In this document: positions 27,350 through 37,044 of the stretch, piece by piece
How the letters are laid out: each line of letters begins with the position of its first letter
Numbering within the stretch: position 1 is the first letter of the stretch
NCBI RefSeq assembly: GCF_009677585.1
Contig: NZ_WKYV01000013.1
Location: 1 to 64,000, forward strand
DNA: 64,000 nucleotides
Source of the DNA: Lactonifactor sp. BIOML-A5
Lineage (GTDB): Bacteria; Bacillota; Clostridia; Lachnospirales; Lachnospiraceae
Reading direction: 5' to 3'
Translations under genes and position numbers: made by a program
The notes under the pieces: model-generated
Databases searched by the model: none
Seen by the model: only the letters and a program-made list of their open reading frames with translations
Told to the model about the DNA's origin: nothing

Positions 27350-27805
27350 TTAAAGGGGTGAATCGGGGGCACTCAGATAGCTGTTATGGTATTTGCCGGA
27401 AAATGTTACGTCTTCCCCGAACCAGGGCGGCGGCAGAAAAGCTTCTGCCATTTCCACAGAGGGGAATTCTACCTCTGCCAGGCACAGAGTCTCGTAAGGG
27501 GCATCAAACTGATCCAGCTCAATGGTTAGAACCTCATCCAGGGGGATGACATATCTTGTCTTTGTTAAAACAATGCCGTCTGCTTTTTGCAGCAGATGTT
27601 CATAGGCGGCCTGATTCAGGGGGAGATTGTATTCTTCCCGAACCATCTGGCCTTTGGACTTATAGGTAAGGATATAAGAATCGTCCTGCCTGCGCACGCG
27701 CACCACGGGGTCCGTGCACAGATAAGCCTGCTGTATCCGGTGGCTGGAGTACTGATCCAGGGAAAGCGGACAGTGGTGTATCAGGTATTTTCTTTCTATT
27801 TCCAA
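27350..27805 (-). CDS. CYTH domain protein (triphosphatase-like)
   Basis: A 151-residue CYTH-domain protein, starting at a TTG with GAGGGAT upstream. This start gives the diagnostic N-terminus EIERKYLI containing the ExExK motif that binds triphosphate. The eight-strand tunnel pattern continues with VRVRR, YILTYKSKG, KTRYVI, ELDQF and LAEVEFPS. Family members hydrolyse inorganic tripolyphosphate or related triphosphates. The cellular substrate here is not known. The ORF extends far upstream, but that part is not homologous. Confidence 0.88.
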   Translation of the reverse strand: MEIERKYLIHHCPLSLDQYSSHRIQQAYLCTDPVVRVRRQDDSYILTYKSKGQMVREEYNLPLNQAAYEHLLQKADGIVLTKTRYVIPLDEVLTIELDQFDAPYETLCLAEVEFPSVEMAEAFLPPPWFGEDVTFSGKYHNSYLSAPDSPL

Positions 27806-27912
27806 ATTAGATCCCTCTTTTCTGCTTTTTGACCAGTATAACAGAAAGTGCGCCGGTTGCCAATTATCCGGCACCGTGATAGAATAGTGGAAAAAGTAAG
27901 GAGGACAAACAG

Positions 27913-28473
27913 ATGGCAAAAGTATGCGTATGCCTGGCAGATGGTTTTGAAGAGGTTGAAGGCCTGACGGTAGTAGATATTCTGAGAAGGGCAGATCAGG
28001 ATGTCTGTATGGCTTCCGTTCATGGAAGACTTTCCGTAGAAGGGGCTCATGGAATAAAAGTAGAAGCAGACTGTACGATAGAACGTGTAGATTTTTCGAA
28101 GATGGATATGCTGGTACTGCCGGGAGGCATGCCCGGAACAAAGAACCTTGGAGCATGCAGCCTGCTTACCGGGCAGCTGAGCAACTTTTATAAGGAAGGG
28201 AAAATAATTGGTGCTATCTGTGCAGCGCCCAGTATCCTGGGAGATTTGGGATTGTTGGAGGGAAAAAGGGCCGCCTGCTACCCCGGATTTGAAAACCGGC
28301 TGCGCGGGGCGTCTGTAACTACGGAGAGAGTCGCCGTAGACGGAAATATAATTACAAGCAGAGGGGTTGGGACAGCAATACCTTTTGCACTTGCTCTGGC
28401 GGGAATGCTGGCTGGTGAGGAGAAGGCACAGGAAATTAAGGAATCCATTATTTATGGACATGTAAAGGAATGA
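27913..28473 (+). CDS. DJ-1/PfpI family protein
   Basis: A 186-residue class I glutamine-amidotransferase-like protein of the DJ-1/ThiJ subfamily. FEEVEGL holds the conserved Glu near residue 15, and the nucleophile elbow GAICAAPSIL contains Cys103. The VLPGGMPG loop is typical. Members act as protein or nucleotide deglycases or redox sensors. The specific activity here is not known. AGGAGG precedes the ATG. The DUF975 gene follows eight bases after its stop. Confidence 0.9.
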   Translation: MAKVCVCLADGFEEVEGLTVVDILRRADQDVCMASVHGRLSVEGAHGIKVEADCTIERVDFSKMDMLVLPGGMPGTKNLGACSLLTGQLSNFYKEGKIIGAICAAPSILGDLGLLEGKRAACYPGFENRLRGASVTTERVAVDGNIITSRGVGTAIPFALALAGMLAGEEKAQEIKESIIYGHVKE

Positions 28474-28480
28474 CAGTGGT

Positions 28481-29362
28481 ATGTGGACGAGATTAGAATT
28501 AAAAAGCAGAGCAAAAAAGTCATTTTCCCGGTTTTACTGGGGGGCTGTCGTGGTATGCCTTGCAGCTTTTCTTTTTACAAATGAATTCGGAAACAATTCT
28601 GGCTCCGCAGGAGGTGCACAGCACAGGCAGGAGACGGCCGCAGAACATTTCCGGGGAGAGGCAGAGAGAACGACCGGCATTGTGAGCAGCCTGTTTCACA
28701 ACTCCTTTATTGACAGCGCCAAGGGGCTGGCAGACGAGACACTAAGTCCCCTGGAGAAAATGGGGGCGGTGGGGAAGATGGTCTCCAAATTTATCAAAGC
28801 CCCGTTTATAGTTATACTGTATGCCGTCCCACTGGTATTTTCGGTGCTGATGATTTGTTTCAGGATATTAATCGGGAACCCTCTGAAAGTGGGATGCACC
28901 AGATATTTCATGAAAAACCGACAGCAGGAAACACGGGTAGGAGAAATTACATATGGATTTGCAAACAGCTATGGAAATATTGCGGCAACCATGTTCTGCG
29001 TAGACCTGTTCACTGCATTGTGGACCCTGCTTCTGGTAGTTCCGGGTATTGTGAAAAGCTATGAGTACCGCATGGTACCCTATATACTCAGTGAGAATCC
29101 TAAAATTGACAGAAGAAGAGCTTTTGAATTGAGCAGAATTATGATGGATGGACAGAAATGGAATACTTTTGTCCTGGATCTGTCCTTCATTTTGTGGATC
29201 CTGCTGGGGACAGTAACCCTGCAGCTGGCTAATATTTTCTATGTGCATCCCTATATTGCTGCTACTAATGCAGAGCTGTACGCGGTTCTGCGCAGACATG
29301 CAAAGCTGACGGACAATATAGAGGACTGGGAGCTGCCTGGCTTCCGGCAGAAGTATTCATAA
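28481..29362 (+). CDS. DUF975 family membrane protein
   Basis: A 293-residue membrane protein with about five or six helices and the DUF975 pattern: an N-terminal RAKKSF segment, a large first loop, GNPLKVGCTRYFMKNRQQ in the middle, and VVPGIVKSYEYRMVPYILSENP. The family's function is unknown. It is probably co-transcribed with the DJ-1 gene. Confidence 0.82.
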   Translation: MWTRLELKSRAKKSFSRFYWGAVVVCLAAFLFTNEFGNNSGSAGGAQHRQETAAEHFRGEAERTTGIVSSLFHNSFIDSAKGLADETLSPLEKMGAVGKMVSKFIKAPFIVILYAVPLVFSVLMICFRILIGNPLKVGCTRYFMKNRQQETRVGEITYGFANSYGNIAATMFCVDLFTALWTLLLVVPGIVKSYEYRMVPYILSENPKIDRRRAFELSRIMMDGQKWNTFVLDLSFILWILLGTVTLQLANIFYVHPYIAATNAELYAVLRRHAKLTDNIEDWELPGFRQKYS

Positions 29363-29414
29363 AAATTTCCCGATTAGGTCTGAAAAAATACTGGCGTTTT
29401 TGAAAAGCTTGTGC

Positions 29415-29489
29415 TATACTGTTTTAATGACTGTAAGTATGGGAAAGTGTAACGAAAAAAAGGGGCTGCCATACTGGAAGCCCCTTTTT
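29415..29489 (+). promoter_or_regulatory. Extended -10 promoter and hairpin upstream of tig
   Basis: TGCTATACT (-10 at 29415-29420) is followed by a terminator-type stem AAAAAGGGGCT / AGCCCCTTTTT at 29457-29489, about 40 bases before the tig start. If the promoter is real, the hairpin lies in the tig leader. Otherwise it ends the upstream DUF975 transcript. Confidence 0.5.
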
Positions 29490-29527
29490 AAGCGTATCAC
29501 ATAGAATTAAGGAGGAATTGTTTAAAA

Positions 29528-30814
29528 ATGAGTTTACAGGTAGAAAAGTTAGAAAAGAACATGGCGAAACTGACGGTTGAGGTTTCTGCTGAAGAGTTAG
29601 AAAAAGCAATTCAGGGCGCATATCTTAAGAATAAAAACAAGATCAGTATCCCTGGTTTCCGTAAAGGTAAAGCTCCTCGTGTTATGATTGAAAAGATGTA
29701 CGGCGCAGGTATTTTCTATGAAGATGCTGCCAATGCCCTGATCCCGGAAGCATATTCCAAAGCAGTGGAAGAGAGTGAACTGGATGTGGTATCACAGCCG
29801 GAAATCGATGTAACACAGCTGGAAAAAGGAAAGCCATTTATCTTTACAGCAGAAGTGGCTGTGAAGCCGGAAGTGACATTGGGAGATTACAAAGGCCTGG
29901 AAGTAGAGAAGGCTGATTTAGAAGTAAAAGAAGAAGAAATCGAAGCTGAATTAAAGAAAGAGCAGGAGAACAACTCCAGAACTATCGATGTAGATGACAG
30001 GACTGTGGAGAATGGAGATATTACAACCATTGATTTTGACGGCTCTGTGGACGGCGTTCCTTTCGAGGGAGGCAAAGGAGAGGACTATCCTCTGACCATT
30101 GGATCCGGCGCATTTATTCCTGGATTTGAGGAGCAGCTGGTAGGGGCTGAGCTTGGGAAAGAGATGGAAGTTAACGTTACTTTCCCGGAAGATTATCACG
30201 CAGAAGAGTTAAAGGGAAAAGCAGCTGTATTTAAATGCACTGTGAAGTCTATTAAGGTAAAAGAGCTTCCTGAATTAGACGATGAGTTTGCTAAAGATGT
30301 ATCCGAGTTCGACACTCTGGAAGAGTACAAAAATGATATTAAAGCAAAGCTTGCAGTACAGAAAGAGGAAGCTGCAAAACGCGCAAAAGAGGATGCCGTA
30401 GTAGATAAGGCAATTGAAAATGCTTCTATGGAGATTCCTGAGCCAATGGTACAGAACCAGATTCGCAACATGGTGGATGATTTTGCAAGAAGAATCCAGT
30501 CACAGGGACTTTCTATTGAACAGTACTTCCAGTTTACAGGCCTGGATGCCGAAAAGCTTCAGGAGCAGATGAGACCGCAGGCATTAAAGCGTATCCAGAG
30601 CAGACTGGTATTAGAGAAAATTGCTGAAGTGGAAGACATCCAGATCCCAGATGAAAAGTTAGATGAAGAGATTCAGAAAATGGCTGAGATGTACAAGATG
30701 GAAGCTGATAAATTAAAGGAATTAATGGGAGATTACGAGAAAGAACAGATGAAGAAAGATATGGCTGTTCAGGAGGCCGTAACATTAATTGCCGAGGCTG
30801 CAAAAGAGGTTTAA
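29528..30814 (+). CDS. tig: Trigger factor
   Basis: A 428-residue ribosome-associated chaperone and peptidyl-prolyl isomerase. The N-terminal ribosome-docking signature GFRKGKAPR is at residues about 44-52. The FKBP-type PPIase domain follows (about 160-240, GDITTIDFDG and IPGFEEQLVG), then the helical C-terminal arms. AAGGAGG precedes the ATG. It leads the tig-clpP-clpX-lon-engB block that handles nascent and damaged proteins. Confidence 0.97.
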   Translation: MSLQVEKLEKNMAKLTVEVSAEELEKAIQGAYLKNKNKISIPGFRKGKAPRVMIEKMYGAGIFYEDAANALIPEAYSKAVEESELDVVSQPEIDVTQLEKGKPFIFTAEVAVKPEVTLGDYKGLEVEKADLEVKEEEIEAELKKEQENNSRTIDVDDRTVENGDITTIDFDGSVDGVPFEGGKGEDYPLTIGSGAFIPGFEEQLVGAELGKEMEVNVTFPEDYHAEELKGKAAVFKCTVKSIKVKELPELDDEFAKDVSEFDTLEEYKNDIKAKLAVQKEEAAKRAKEDAVVDKAIENASMEIPEPMVQNQIRNMVDDFARRIQSQGLSIEQYFQFTGLDAEKLQEQMRPQALKRIQSRLVLEKIAEVEDIQIPDEKLDEEIQKMAEMYKMEADKLKELMGDYEKEQMKKDMAVQEAVTLIAEAAKEV

Positions 30815-30846
30815 AAGCGTGTTGAATATGAATAGGAGGAGTTCTC

Positions 30847-31428
30847 ATGAGTTTAGTACCATATGTCATTGAACAGACGAGCAGGGGAGAGAGAAACTAC
30901 GACATCTATTCCAGACTATTAAAAGAAAGAATCATCTTTTTAGGCGAAGAAGTAAACGATGTGACTGCCAGCCTGGTAGTTGCCCAGCTCCTTTTTTTGG
31001 AATCAGAAGATCCGGGAAAGGATATTCAGCTGTATATTAACAGTCCCGGAGGGTCCGTAACCGCAGGACTGGCTATATATGATACGATGAACTATATTAA
31101 GAGTGATGTATCTACCATTTGTATCGGTATGGCTGCAAGTATGGGAGCCTTTCTGCTTGCAGGGGGAGCCAAAGGCAAACGTATGGCGCTGCCCAATGCC
31201 GAGATTATGATCCATCAGCCCTCGGGCGGAGCACAGGGACAGGCAACTGAGATCGAGATTGTGGCGGAACATATCTTGAAGATCAAGAAGAAATTGAATA
31301 CTATTCTGGCTGCCAATACAGGACAACCAATTGAGGTTATTACTGCGGATACCGAAAGAGACAATTATATGTCCTCTGAGGAAGCCAAGGCGTATGGCCT
31401 GATTGATATGGTGATTGAGCACAGATAA
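30847..31428 (+). CDS. clpP: ATP-dependent Clp protease proteolytic subunit
   Basis: A 193-residue serine peptidase that forms the double-heptamer chamber used by ClpX. The catalytic Ser98 ([10 protein letters not shown]) and His123 (MIHQPSGG) are present, with the Asp in the C-terminal DRDNYMS-like segment ([11 protein letters not shown]). The oxyanion-loop SPGGSV is present. AGGAGG precedes the ATG. A weak hairpin lies between it and clpX (31440-31468). Confidence 0.97.
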   Translation: MSLVPYVIEQTSRGERNYDIYSRLLKERIIFLGEEVNDVTASLVVAQLLFLESEDPGKDIQLYINSPGGSVTAGLAIYDTMNYIKSDVSTICIGMAASMGAFLLAGGAKGKRMALPNAEIMIHQPSGGAQGQATEIEIVAEHILKIKKKLNTILAANTGQPIEVITADTERDNYMSSEEAKAYGLIDMVIEHR

Positions 31429-31517
31429 TTCATTCAGATAAGACTCCTGCTAAAGTAGCGGGGGTCTTATGTAGCTCTTAACCCACAGGTATGCCAGACT
31501 GGAGAAAGGATATAACT

Positions 31518-32813
31518 ATGGCAATAAAGGGAAATGAACCAAAAATCAGATGTTCTTTCTGCGGGAAGCCGGAAGAACAGGTGCGAAAGCTAATTGCAGG
31601 TCCAAACGGAGCGTATATCTGCGACGAGTGCATTGAAATCTGCTCAGAGATTATTGATGAAGAGTTCGAGATGTATGACGAGGTGGATGACACATCCATC
31701 AATCTGCTGAAACCACAGGAGATAAAAGAATTTTTAGATGAATATGTAATCGGACAGGAGGATGCTAAAAAAGTACTTTCTGTTGCTGTATATAATCACT
31801 ATAAAAGAGTTTTGGCAGGTAAAAGCACGGATGTGGAGCTTCAGAAGAGTAATATTCTGATGCTGGGACCTACTGGTTCGGGAAAAACACTTCTTGCGCA
31901 GACCCTGGCTAAGCTTCTGAATGTGCCTTTTGCAATTGCAGATGCCACCAGCCTCACAGAAGCAGGGTATGTGGGAGAGGATGTGGAAAACATTCTGTTG
32001 AAAATTATCCAGGCTGCAGAGTACGATATTGAGCGTGCCCAGTACGGAATTATTTATATAGACGAGATTGACAAGATAACAAGAAAATCTGAGAATGCTT
32101 CTATTACAAGAGATGTTTCCGGGGAAGGCGTGCAGCAGGCGCTTCTCAAGATTCTGGAAGGTACGGTAGCGAATGTACCGCCCCAGGGAGGAAGGAAACA
32201 CCCTCATCAGGACTTTATCCAGATCGATACCACAAATATCTTATTTATCTGCGGCGGTGCTTTTGAGGGGCTGGATAAGATTATTGATTCCAGAAAAGAT
32301 ACCAAATCCATAGGATTTAACGCAGAGATACGCACAGGAGAAAAACAGAATGTGGGAGAGCTTTTGAAGCAGGCAATGCCCCAGGACTTCGTAAAATTCG
32401 GTATGATTCCCGAGTTTGTCGGCCGTGTGCCGGTAGTTGTCTCTCTGGATATGCTGGATGAGGAGGCTCTGCTGAAGATTTTAAAGGAGCCTAAGAATTC
32501 TCTGGTGCGCCAGTACAAAAAACTGTTTGAGCTGGACGGAGTGGAACTGGACTTCAAGGAGGAGGCCCTTCGGGCAATTGCTGAGAAGTCCATGGAACGG
32601 AAGACAGGAGCCAGAGGACTCCGCGCAATTATGGAGAATACAATGATGGATATCATGTATTCGGCTCCATCGGACGATACCATCCGTTCCTGCATTATTA
32701 CAAAAGAGGTAGTGGAAGGAAACGGAGAGCCTGAAATTACAAGGGGAGAGGGAGCACCTACGCCCAGAAGGGCCGTTTCCGCAAAGAAAAGAGGAAAAGG
32801 CGAAACCGCTTAA
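31518..32813 (+). CDS. clpX: ATP-dependent Clp protease ATP-binding subunit ClpX
   Basis: A 431-residue AAA+ unfoldase that feeds substrates to ClpP. The start at 31518 (MAIKGNEP) is chosen over an ATG nine codons upstream because AAAGGAT precedes it. The N-terminal zinc-binding domain has CSFC and CDEC. Walker A is GPTGSGKT, Walker B IIYIDEID, followed by sensor segments and the GRVPVV and RGLRAIME regions. The ClpP-contact IGF-like loop is not obvious beyond KSIGFN. Confidence 0.97.
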   Translation: MAIKGNEPKIRCSFCGKPEEQVRKLIAGPNGAYICDECIEICSEIIDEEFEMYDEVDDTSINLLKPQEIKEFLDEYVIGQEDAKKVLSVAVYNHYKRVLAGKSTDVELQKSNILMLGPTGSGKTLLAQTLAKLLNVPFAIADATSLTEAGYVGEDVENILLKIIQAAEYDIERAQYGIIYIDEIDKITRKSENASITRDVSGEGVQQALLKILEGTVANVPPQGGRKHPHQDFIQIDTTNILFICGGAFEGLDKIIDSRKDTKSIGFNAEIRTGEKQNVGELLKQAMPQDFVKFGMIPEFVGRVPVVVSLDMLDEEALLKILKEPKNSLVRQYKKLFELDGVELDFKEEALRAIAEKSMERKTGARGLRAIMENTMMDIMYSAPSDDTIRSCIITKEVVEGNGEPEITRGEGAPTPRRAVSAKKRGKGETA

Positions 32814-32830
32814 GAATAGGAAGTGCGAGA

Positions 32831-35158
32831 ATGAGTGACTTAATGAGAATATTACCCGCTATCGCCCTTAGAGGAACCACGATTCTTCCCGGTATGATTG
32901 TCCACTTCGATATCAGCCGGGACAAATCTATTAAAGCAGTAGAGACAGCGATGATGAAGGATCAGGTAATATATCTGGTTACCCAGAGAGACCCGGAGGC
33001 AGAAGACCCGGGAATGGCAGATTTATACAAGATCGGAACCATTGCTGAAATTAAGCAGGTAGTAAAAGCACCAAAGAATACCCTGCGGATCCTTGTAGAG
33101 GGGTTAGAACGGGCAGAGATCCTCGGATTAGAGAACAATGATAAATATCTGGAAGCAGAAGTTGCAGCCTTTGACCAGCAGGATTTGACAGCGCTAAGCG
33201 ATAATGCGAAAGAGGCCATGCTCAGAAACCTGAAGGAATTATTTATCACATACTGTACCGAGAATCCCAAGATTAGCAAAGAGCTGGCAGCGCAGCTGCT
33301 GGAGATGGAAGACATAGAAAGACTGGTGGATCAGATTGCTATCCACCTTCCCCTGCCTTATACTGACCGCCAGAGAATTCTTGAGGGAATTTCTCTGGAG
33401 GACCGGTACGAGGCGCTGGGCCTAGTGCTCTCGAATGAAATTCAGATCATGGAGATCCGCATAGACCTTCAGACAAAGGTCAAAGAGCGGATTGACAAGA
33501 ATCAGAGAGAATATATATTAAGGGAACAGCTTAAACTGATCCGGGAGGAGCTGGGGGAAGATCACACCCAGACGGATGCGGAGCAATTTCTGGAGGAAGC
33601 CAGGAAGCTTCAGGCATCCGAAGAGATCCGGGAAAAGATAATAAAAGAGATAGACCGGTTTAAAAATATGAACAGCGGCGCTGCCGAGAGTACGGTGATG
33701 AGAGGGTACATTGAGACACTTCTGAGCCTTCCCTGGGATAAGGCGTCTGAGGATAACCGGGATCTTAAGAAAGCAAATGAGATTCTTGAGGCTGACCATT
33801 ATGGCTTGGAAAAGGTAAAAGAGCGTATCATGGAGTTTCTTGCGGTCCGCACTCTGACGCAGAAGGGAGAAAGTCCCATTCTCTGTCTGGTGGGGCCTCC
33901 CGGAACCGGTAAGACGTCAATTGCTAAGTCAGTAGCCAGAGCGCTGGACAAGGAGTATGTGCGTATCTGCCTGGGCGGCGTGAGAGACGAAGCTGAGATA
34001 CGGGGACACAGGAGAACCTATGTAGGGGCGATGCCGGGAAGGATTGCTTCTGGAATGCAGCAGGCGGGAGTGAAAAATCCGCTTATGCTCCTGGACGAGA
34101 TTGATAAAGTCAGCAGTGATTATAAAGGGGATACCTCATCTGCGCTTTTGGAGGTGCTTGACTCCGAACAGAATAATAAGTTCAGGGATCACTATGTAGA
34201 GATTCCCCTGGATCTCTCCGAAGTGCTTTTTATTGCTACAGCCAATGATATGCAGACGATACCTAAGCCGCTGCTGGACCGGATGGAGATTATAGAAGTC
34301 ACCAGCTATACGGAGAATGAAAAAGAGCATATTGCAAAGGAACACCTGATTCCCAAACAGATAAAAGCTCATGGTCTGAATAAAAGCCAGCTGTCTCTCA
34401 CAGACAAAGCTTTGAAAGAGATAATACATGGGTATACAAAAGAGGCGGGGGTCCGAAGTCTGGAGAGAAAGATCGGTGAGATCTGCAGAAAGACAGCCCG
34501 GGAGATCCTGGAGAGAGGTGAGAACAAGGTCTCAGTTACTGTGAAGAATCTGGATACGTATCTGGGCAAACCGGTGTATACGTATCAGATGAAAAATAAG
34601 ACAGACGAGGTTGGTATTGTCAGAGGTCTGGCATGGACTAGTGTAGGAGGGGATACCCTCCAGATAGAAGTAAACCTGATGCCGGGGACAGGAGAATTTC
34701 TTCTTACAGGGCAGCTGGGAGATGTGATGAAAGAGTCTGCCCAGGCGGGGATCAGTTACATCCGTTCTATCGCTCCAGAGTATAAGATAGAACCTGAATT
34801 CTTCCAGAAGAATGATTTACATATCCACATACCGGAGGGCGCGGTTCCAAAGGACGGTCCTTCCGCGGGTATCACGATGGCGACTGCTATGATATCAGCG
34901 ATTACAGGAACACCGGTGAAGGCCGATGTGGCTATGACCGGTGAGATCACGCTCAGAGGAAGGGTTCTGCCGATTGGAGGACTAAAGGAAAAGCTGCTTG
35001 CAGCTAAAAATGCCAGAATTAAGAAAGTAGTAGTGCCGGCACAGAATAAGCCGGATGTAGAAGAGATGAGTCAGGAGATTACTCAGGGCCTGGACATCGC
35101 CTATGTGGATACTATGAGCCAGGTTCTGGATATTGCCCTGGCAGGAAAAGAAGACTAG
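32831..35158 (+). CDS. lon: Lon protease
   Basis: A 775-residue ATP-dependent serine protease. It has the N-terminal substrate-binding LON domain (LPAIALRGTTILPGM), a coiled-coil middle, the AAA+ module with GPPGTGKT and LMLLDEIDK, and the protease domain with the Ser-Lys dyad (PKDGPSAGI and GGLKEKLLAAK). Full length and intact. It follows clpX by 17 bases and precedes engB by 23 bases. Confidence 0.97.
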   Translation: MSDLMRILPAIALRGTTILPGMIVHFDISRDKSIKAVETAMMKDQVIYLVTQRDPEAEDPGMADLYKIGTIAEIKQVVKAPKNTLRILVEGLERAEILGLENNDKYLEAEVAAFDQQDLTALSDNAKEAMLRNLKELFITYCTENPKISKELAAQLLEMEDIERLVDQIAIHLPLPYTDRQRILEGISLEDRYEALGLVLSNEIQIMEIRIDLQTKVKERIDKNQREYILREQLKLIREELGEDHTQTDAEQFLEEARKLQASEEIREKIIKEIDRFKNMNSGAAESTVMRGYIETLLSLPWDKASEDNRDLKKANEILEADHYGLEKVKERIMEFLAVRTLTQKGESPILCLVGPPGTGKTSIAKSVARALDKEYVRICLGGVRDEAEIRGHRRTYVGAMPGRIASGMQQAGVKNPLMLLDEIDKVSSDYKGDTSSALLEVLDSEQNNKFRDHYVEIPLDLSEVLFIATANDMQTIPKPLLDRMEIIEVTSYTENEKEHIAKEHLIPKQIKAHGLNKSQLSLTDKALKEIIHGYTKEAGVRSLERKIGEICRKTAREILERGENKVSVTVKNLDTYLGKPVYTYQMKNKTDEVGIVRGLAWTSVGGDTLQIEVNLMPGTGEFLLTGQLGDVMKESAQAGISYIRSIAPEYKIEPEFFQKNDLHIHIPEGAVPKDGPSAGITMATAMISAITGTPVKADVAMTGEITLRGRVLPIGGLKEKLLAAKNARIKKVVVPAQNKPDVEEMSQEITQGLDIAYVDTMSQVLDIALAGKED

Positions 35159-35181
35159 CAGTCCGGAAAACGGAGGAAAAA

Positions 35182-35793
35182 ATGGTAATAAAAAATGTAT
35201 CCCTGGATATTGTCTGCGGTGTGACAAGCAGTCTGCCTGAAAATGACCGCCCGGAAATAGCGTTTGCCGGGAAGTCCAATGTGGGAAAATCATCTTTGAT
35301 TAATGCGCTGATGAACCGGAAGGCACTGGCCAGAACCAGTTCCCAGCCGGGTAAGACACAGACCATTAATTTCTATAATGTAAATGAGAGTATGTACCTG
35401 GTGGATCTTCCGGGATACGGATATGCGAAAGTGTCCCAGGCTGAGAAAGAAAAATGGGGGCATCTGATTGAACGGTATCTGCACAGCTCAAAGATGTTAA
35501 AAGCAGTTTTTCTGCTGATAGACATCCGGCACGAGCCTTCTAAGAATGATAAAACCATGTACGAATGGATTCGCTACAACGGGTATCAGCCGATTATCAT
35601 TGCCACTAAGCTGGATAAATTAAAGAGAAGCCAGATACAAAAGCATATTAAAATGTTACGCCAGGGACTGGAATTGGTTCCGGGGACCCAGGTTATTCCG
35701 TTTTCTTCTGCGACAAAACAGGGAAGAGACGAGATCTGGGAGCTTATGGATTCTATTCTGGAAGAGAAGAAGGATTGTGAAACCGTAGAGTGA
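35182..35793 (+). CDS. engB: Ribosome biogenesis GTP-binding protein YsxC/EngB
   Basis: A 203-residue GTPase needed for assembly of the large ribosomal subunit. G1 is GKSNVGKSS, G3 DLPGYG, G4 TKLDK and G5 FSSATKQG. The lon-engB order is common in Firmicutes. A terminator follows at 35813-35847. Confidence 0.96.
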   Translation: MVIKNVSLDIVCGVTSSLPENDRPEIAFAGKSNVGKSSLINALMNRKALARTSSQPGKTQTINFYNVNESMYLVDLPGYGYAKVSQAEKEKWGHLIERYLHSSKMLKAVFLLIDIRHEPSKNDKTMYEWIRYNGYQPIIIATKLDKLKRSQIQKHIKMLRQGLELVPGTQVIPFSSATKQGRDEIWELMDSILEEKKDCETVE

Positions 35794-35812
35794 CAGTGAG
35801 AAATTAAAAGGG

Positions 35813-35850
35813 CCGCTTTTCCTCTGGAGAAAACAGAGGAAAAGCGGTTT
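35813..35850 (+). terminator. Terminator of the tig-to-engB block
   Basis: CCGCTTTTCCTCT / AGAGGAAAAGCGG, nine-base loop, then TTTTATT. Confidence 0.88.
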
Positions 35851-35880
35851 TATTATAGAATAAACTGCAGGAGAGAATGT

Positions 35881-36573
35881 ATGCTGAAAGGGATTATATT
35901 TGATATGGACGGAGTTCTGATTAATTCGGAGCCGGTGCATTATGAAATCTGGAAAATGACAATGAAGGAGAGAAAAGTTGATCTTTCCTATGAGATATAT
36001 AAACCGTGTATCGGATCTACAGCCGGATTTCTCATGGATCTTCTCAGTGAGGCCTATGGGGTAGACCGGAATGACAGAAAGCTGATGGAAGAACATGAAG
36101 CGATCAAATGGAAGGTGATGAAGGAGAGAGGATACCCTCTGATTGAAGGGGTGCCGGAACTTCTCAAACGTCTTAAGCAAGGGGGATACCGGCTGGCCAT
36201 AGCTTCCTCGTCACCGGAACCTTATATTCGGGATGTGGTTCGGTCTCTGGAACTGCAGTCATACTTTCAGGTGCTCTGCAGCGGTGAGAGTGTCAGGAAT
36301 CCCAAGCCTGCACCGGATATCTTCCTGCGGACTGCAGAACTGCTGGGGCTTTCTCCTGAGGAATGTATTGTTGTGGAAGATTCCACAAATGGCTGCCGTG
36401 CTGCCAAAGCCGCAGGGATCTGCTGTGTGGGATACTATAATCCTGACTCAGGGGAACAGGATCTGAGTACTGCGGAGATCATAGTGGAAGGGTATGAAGA
36501 GATAGACGGCGGATTTATGGAAAAAGTACATCACAGAAGCCGAAAGGAGCCAGTGGTTATCGGGGAAACGTGA
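35881..36573 (+). CDS. HAD family hydrolase (phosphatase/beta-phosphoglucomutase-like)
   Basis: A 230-residue HAD-superfamily protein. Motif I FDMDGVLINSEP holds the nucleophile Asp and acid/base Asp. A helical cap follows, motif II is the IASSSPEP segment, then a Lys in GESVRNPKPAPDIF, and motif IV is VVEDSTNGCRAA. The last 30 residues are a tail beyond the fold. The substrate is probably a small sugar phosphate, not predictable more closely. GGAGAG precedes the ATG. Confidence 0.9.
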   Translation: MLKGIIFDMDGVLINSEPVHYEIWKMTMKERKVDLSYEIYKPCIGSTAGFLMDLLSEAYGVDRNDRKLMEEHEAIKWKVMKERGYPLIEGVPELLKRLKQGGYRLAIASSSPEPYIRDVVRSLELQSYFQVLCSGESVRNPKPAPDIFLRTAELLGLSPEECIVVEDSTNGCRAAKAAGICCVGYYNPDSGEQDLSTAEIIVEGYEEIDGGFMEKVHHRSRKEPVVIGET

Positions 36574-36591
36574 AGGGTAACTGTCAGGGAG

Positions 36592-37044
36592 ATGACAGAA
36601 GCAGATATTCCGGTCCTGTGGAAGATGTATCAGGAGCCGGGAATGGCAGACTGGGGATGCCGGATGAAAGAAAGTGCGGAAGAAGAACTGGAGGCATTTC
36701 CTTCCTACAGAGAATATATGTATCATCTGTGTGACATGGGATTTTGGACTGTTATAAAAAAAGATACGGGAGAGATCATAGGCCAGGTGGGATTTGAACC
36801 CGGCCGCCAGGAGGAAGAGGGCATCATGGGAGTTGAAATGGGATATATGATAGGTCCTTCCTTTCAAAGGCAGGGGTATGGCTGGGAGGCCTGCCGGATA
36901 GCCATAGAAGCTGCCCGGGAGCGGGAGATAAAGGAACTTTTCTGCCGGATTGACAGAGAGAATCAGGCCTCTGAGGCACTGGCCCGAAAACTTGGATTTA
37001 TGAAAGAAGGGGAACTATGGAAAAAAGAAATACTGCCATCCTGA
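36592..37044 (+). CDS. GNAT family N-acetyltransferase
   Basis: A 150-residue acetyl-CoA-dependent acetyltransferase. The acetyl-CoA binding motif is in IGPSFQRQGYGWEA, and the C-terminal NQASEALARKLGF segment is typical of ribosomal-protein or amino acid acetyltransferases. The ATG at 36592 has AGGGAG directly before it, which is too close. The frame stays open back to the HAD stop and reads R-V-T-V-R-E, which looks like the usual GNAT first strand, yet contains no standard start codon. The true N-terminus is therefore uncertain. It overlaps the transporter gene by 28 bases. Confidence 0.85.
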   Translation: MTEADIPVLWKMYQEPGMADWGCRMKESAEEELEAFPSYREYMYHLCDMGFWTVIKKDTGEIIGQVGFEPGRQEEEGIMGVEMGYMIGPSFQRQGYGWEACRIAIEAAREREIKELFCRIDRENQASEALARKLGFMKEGELWKKEILPS

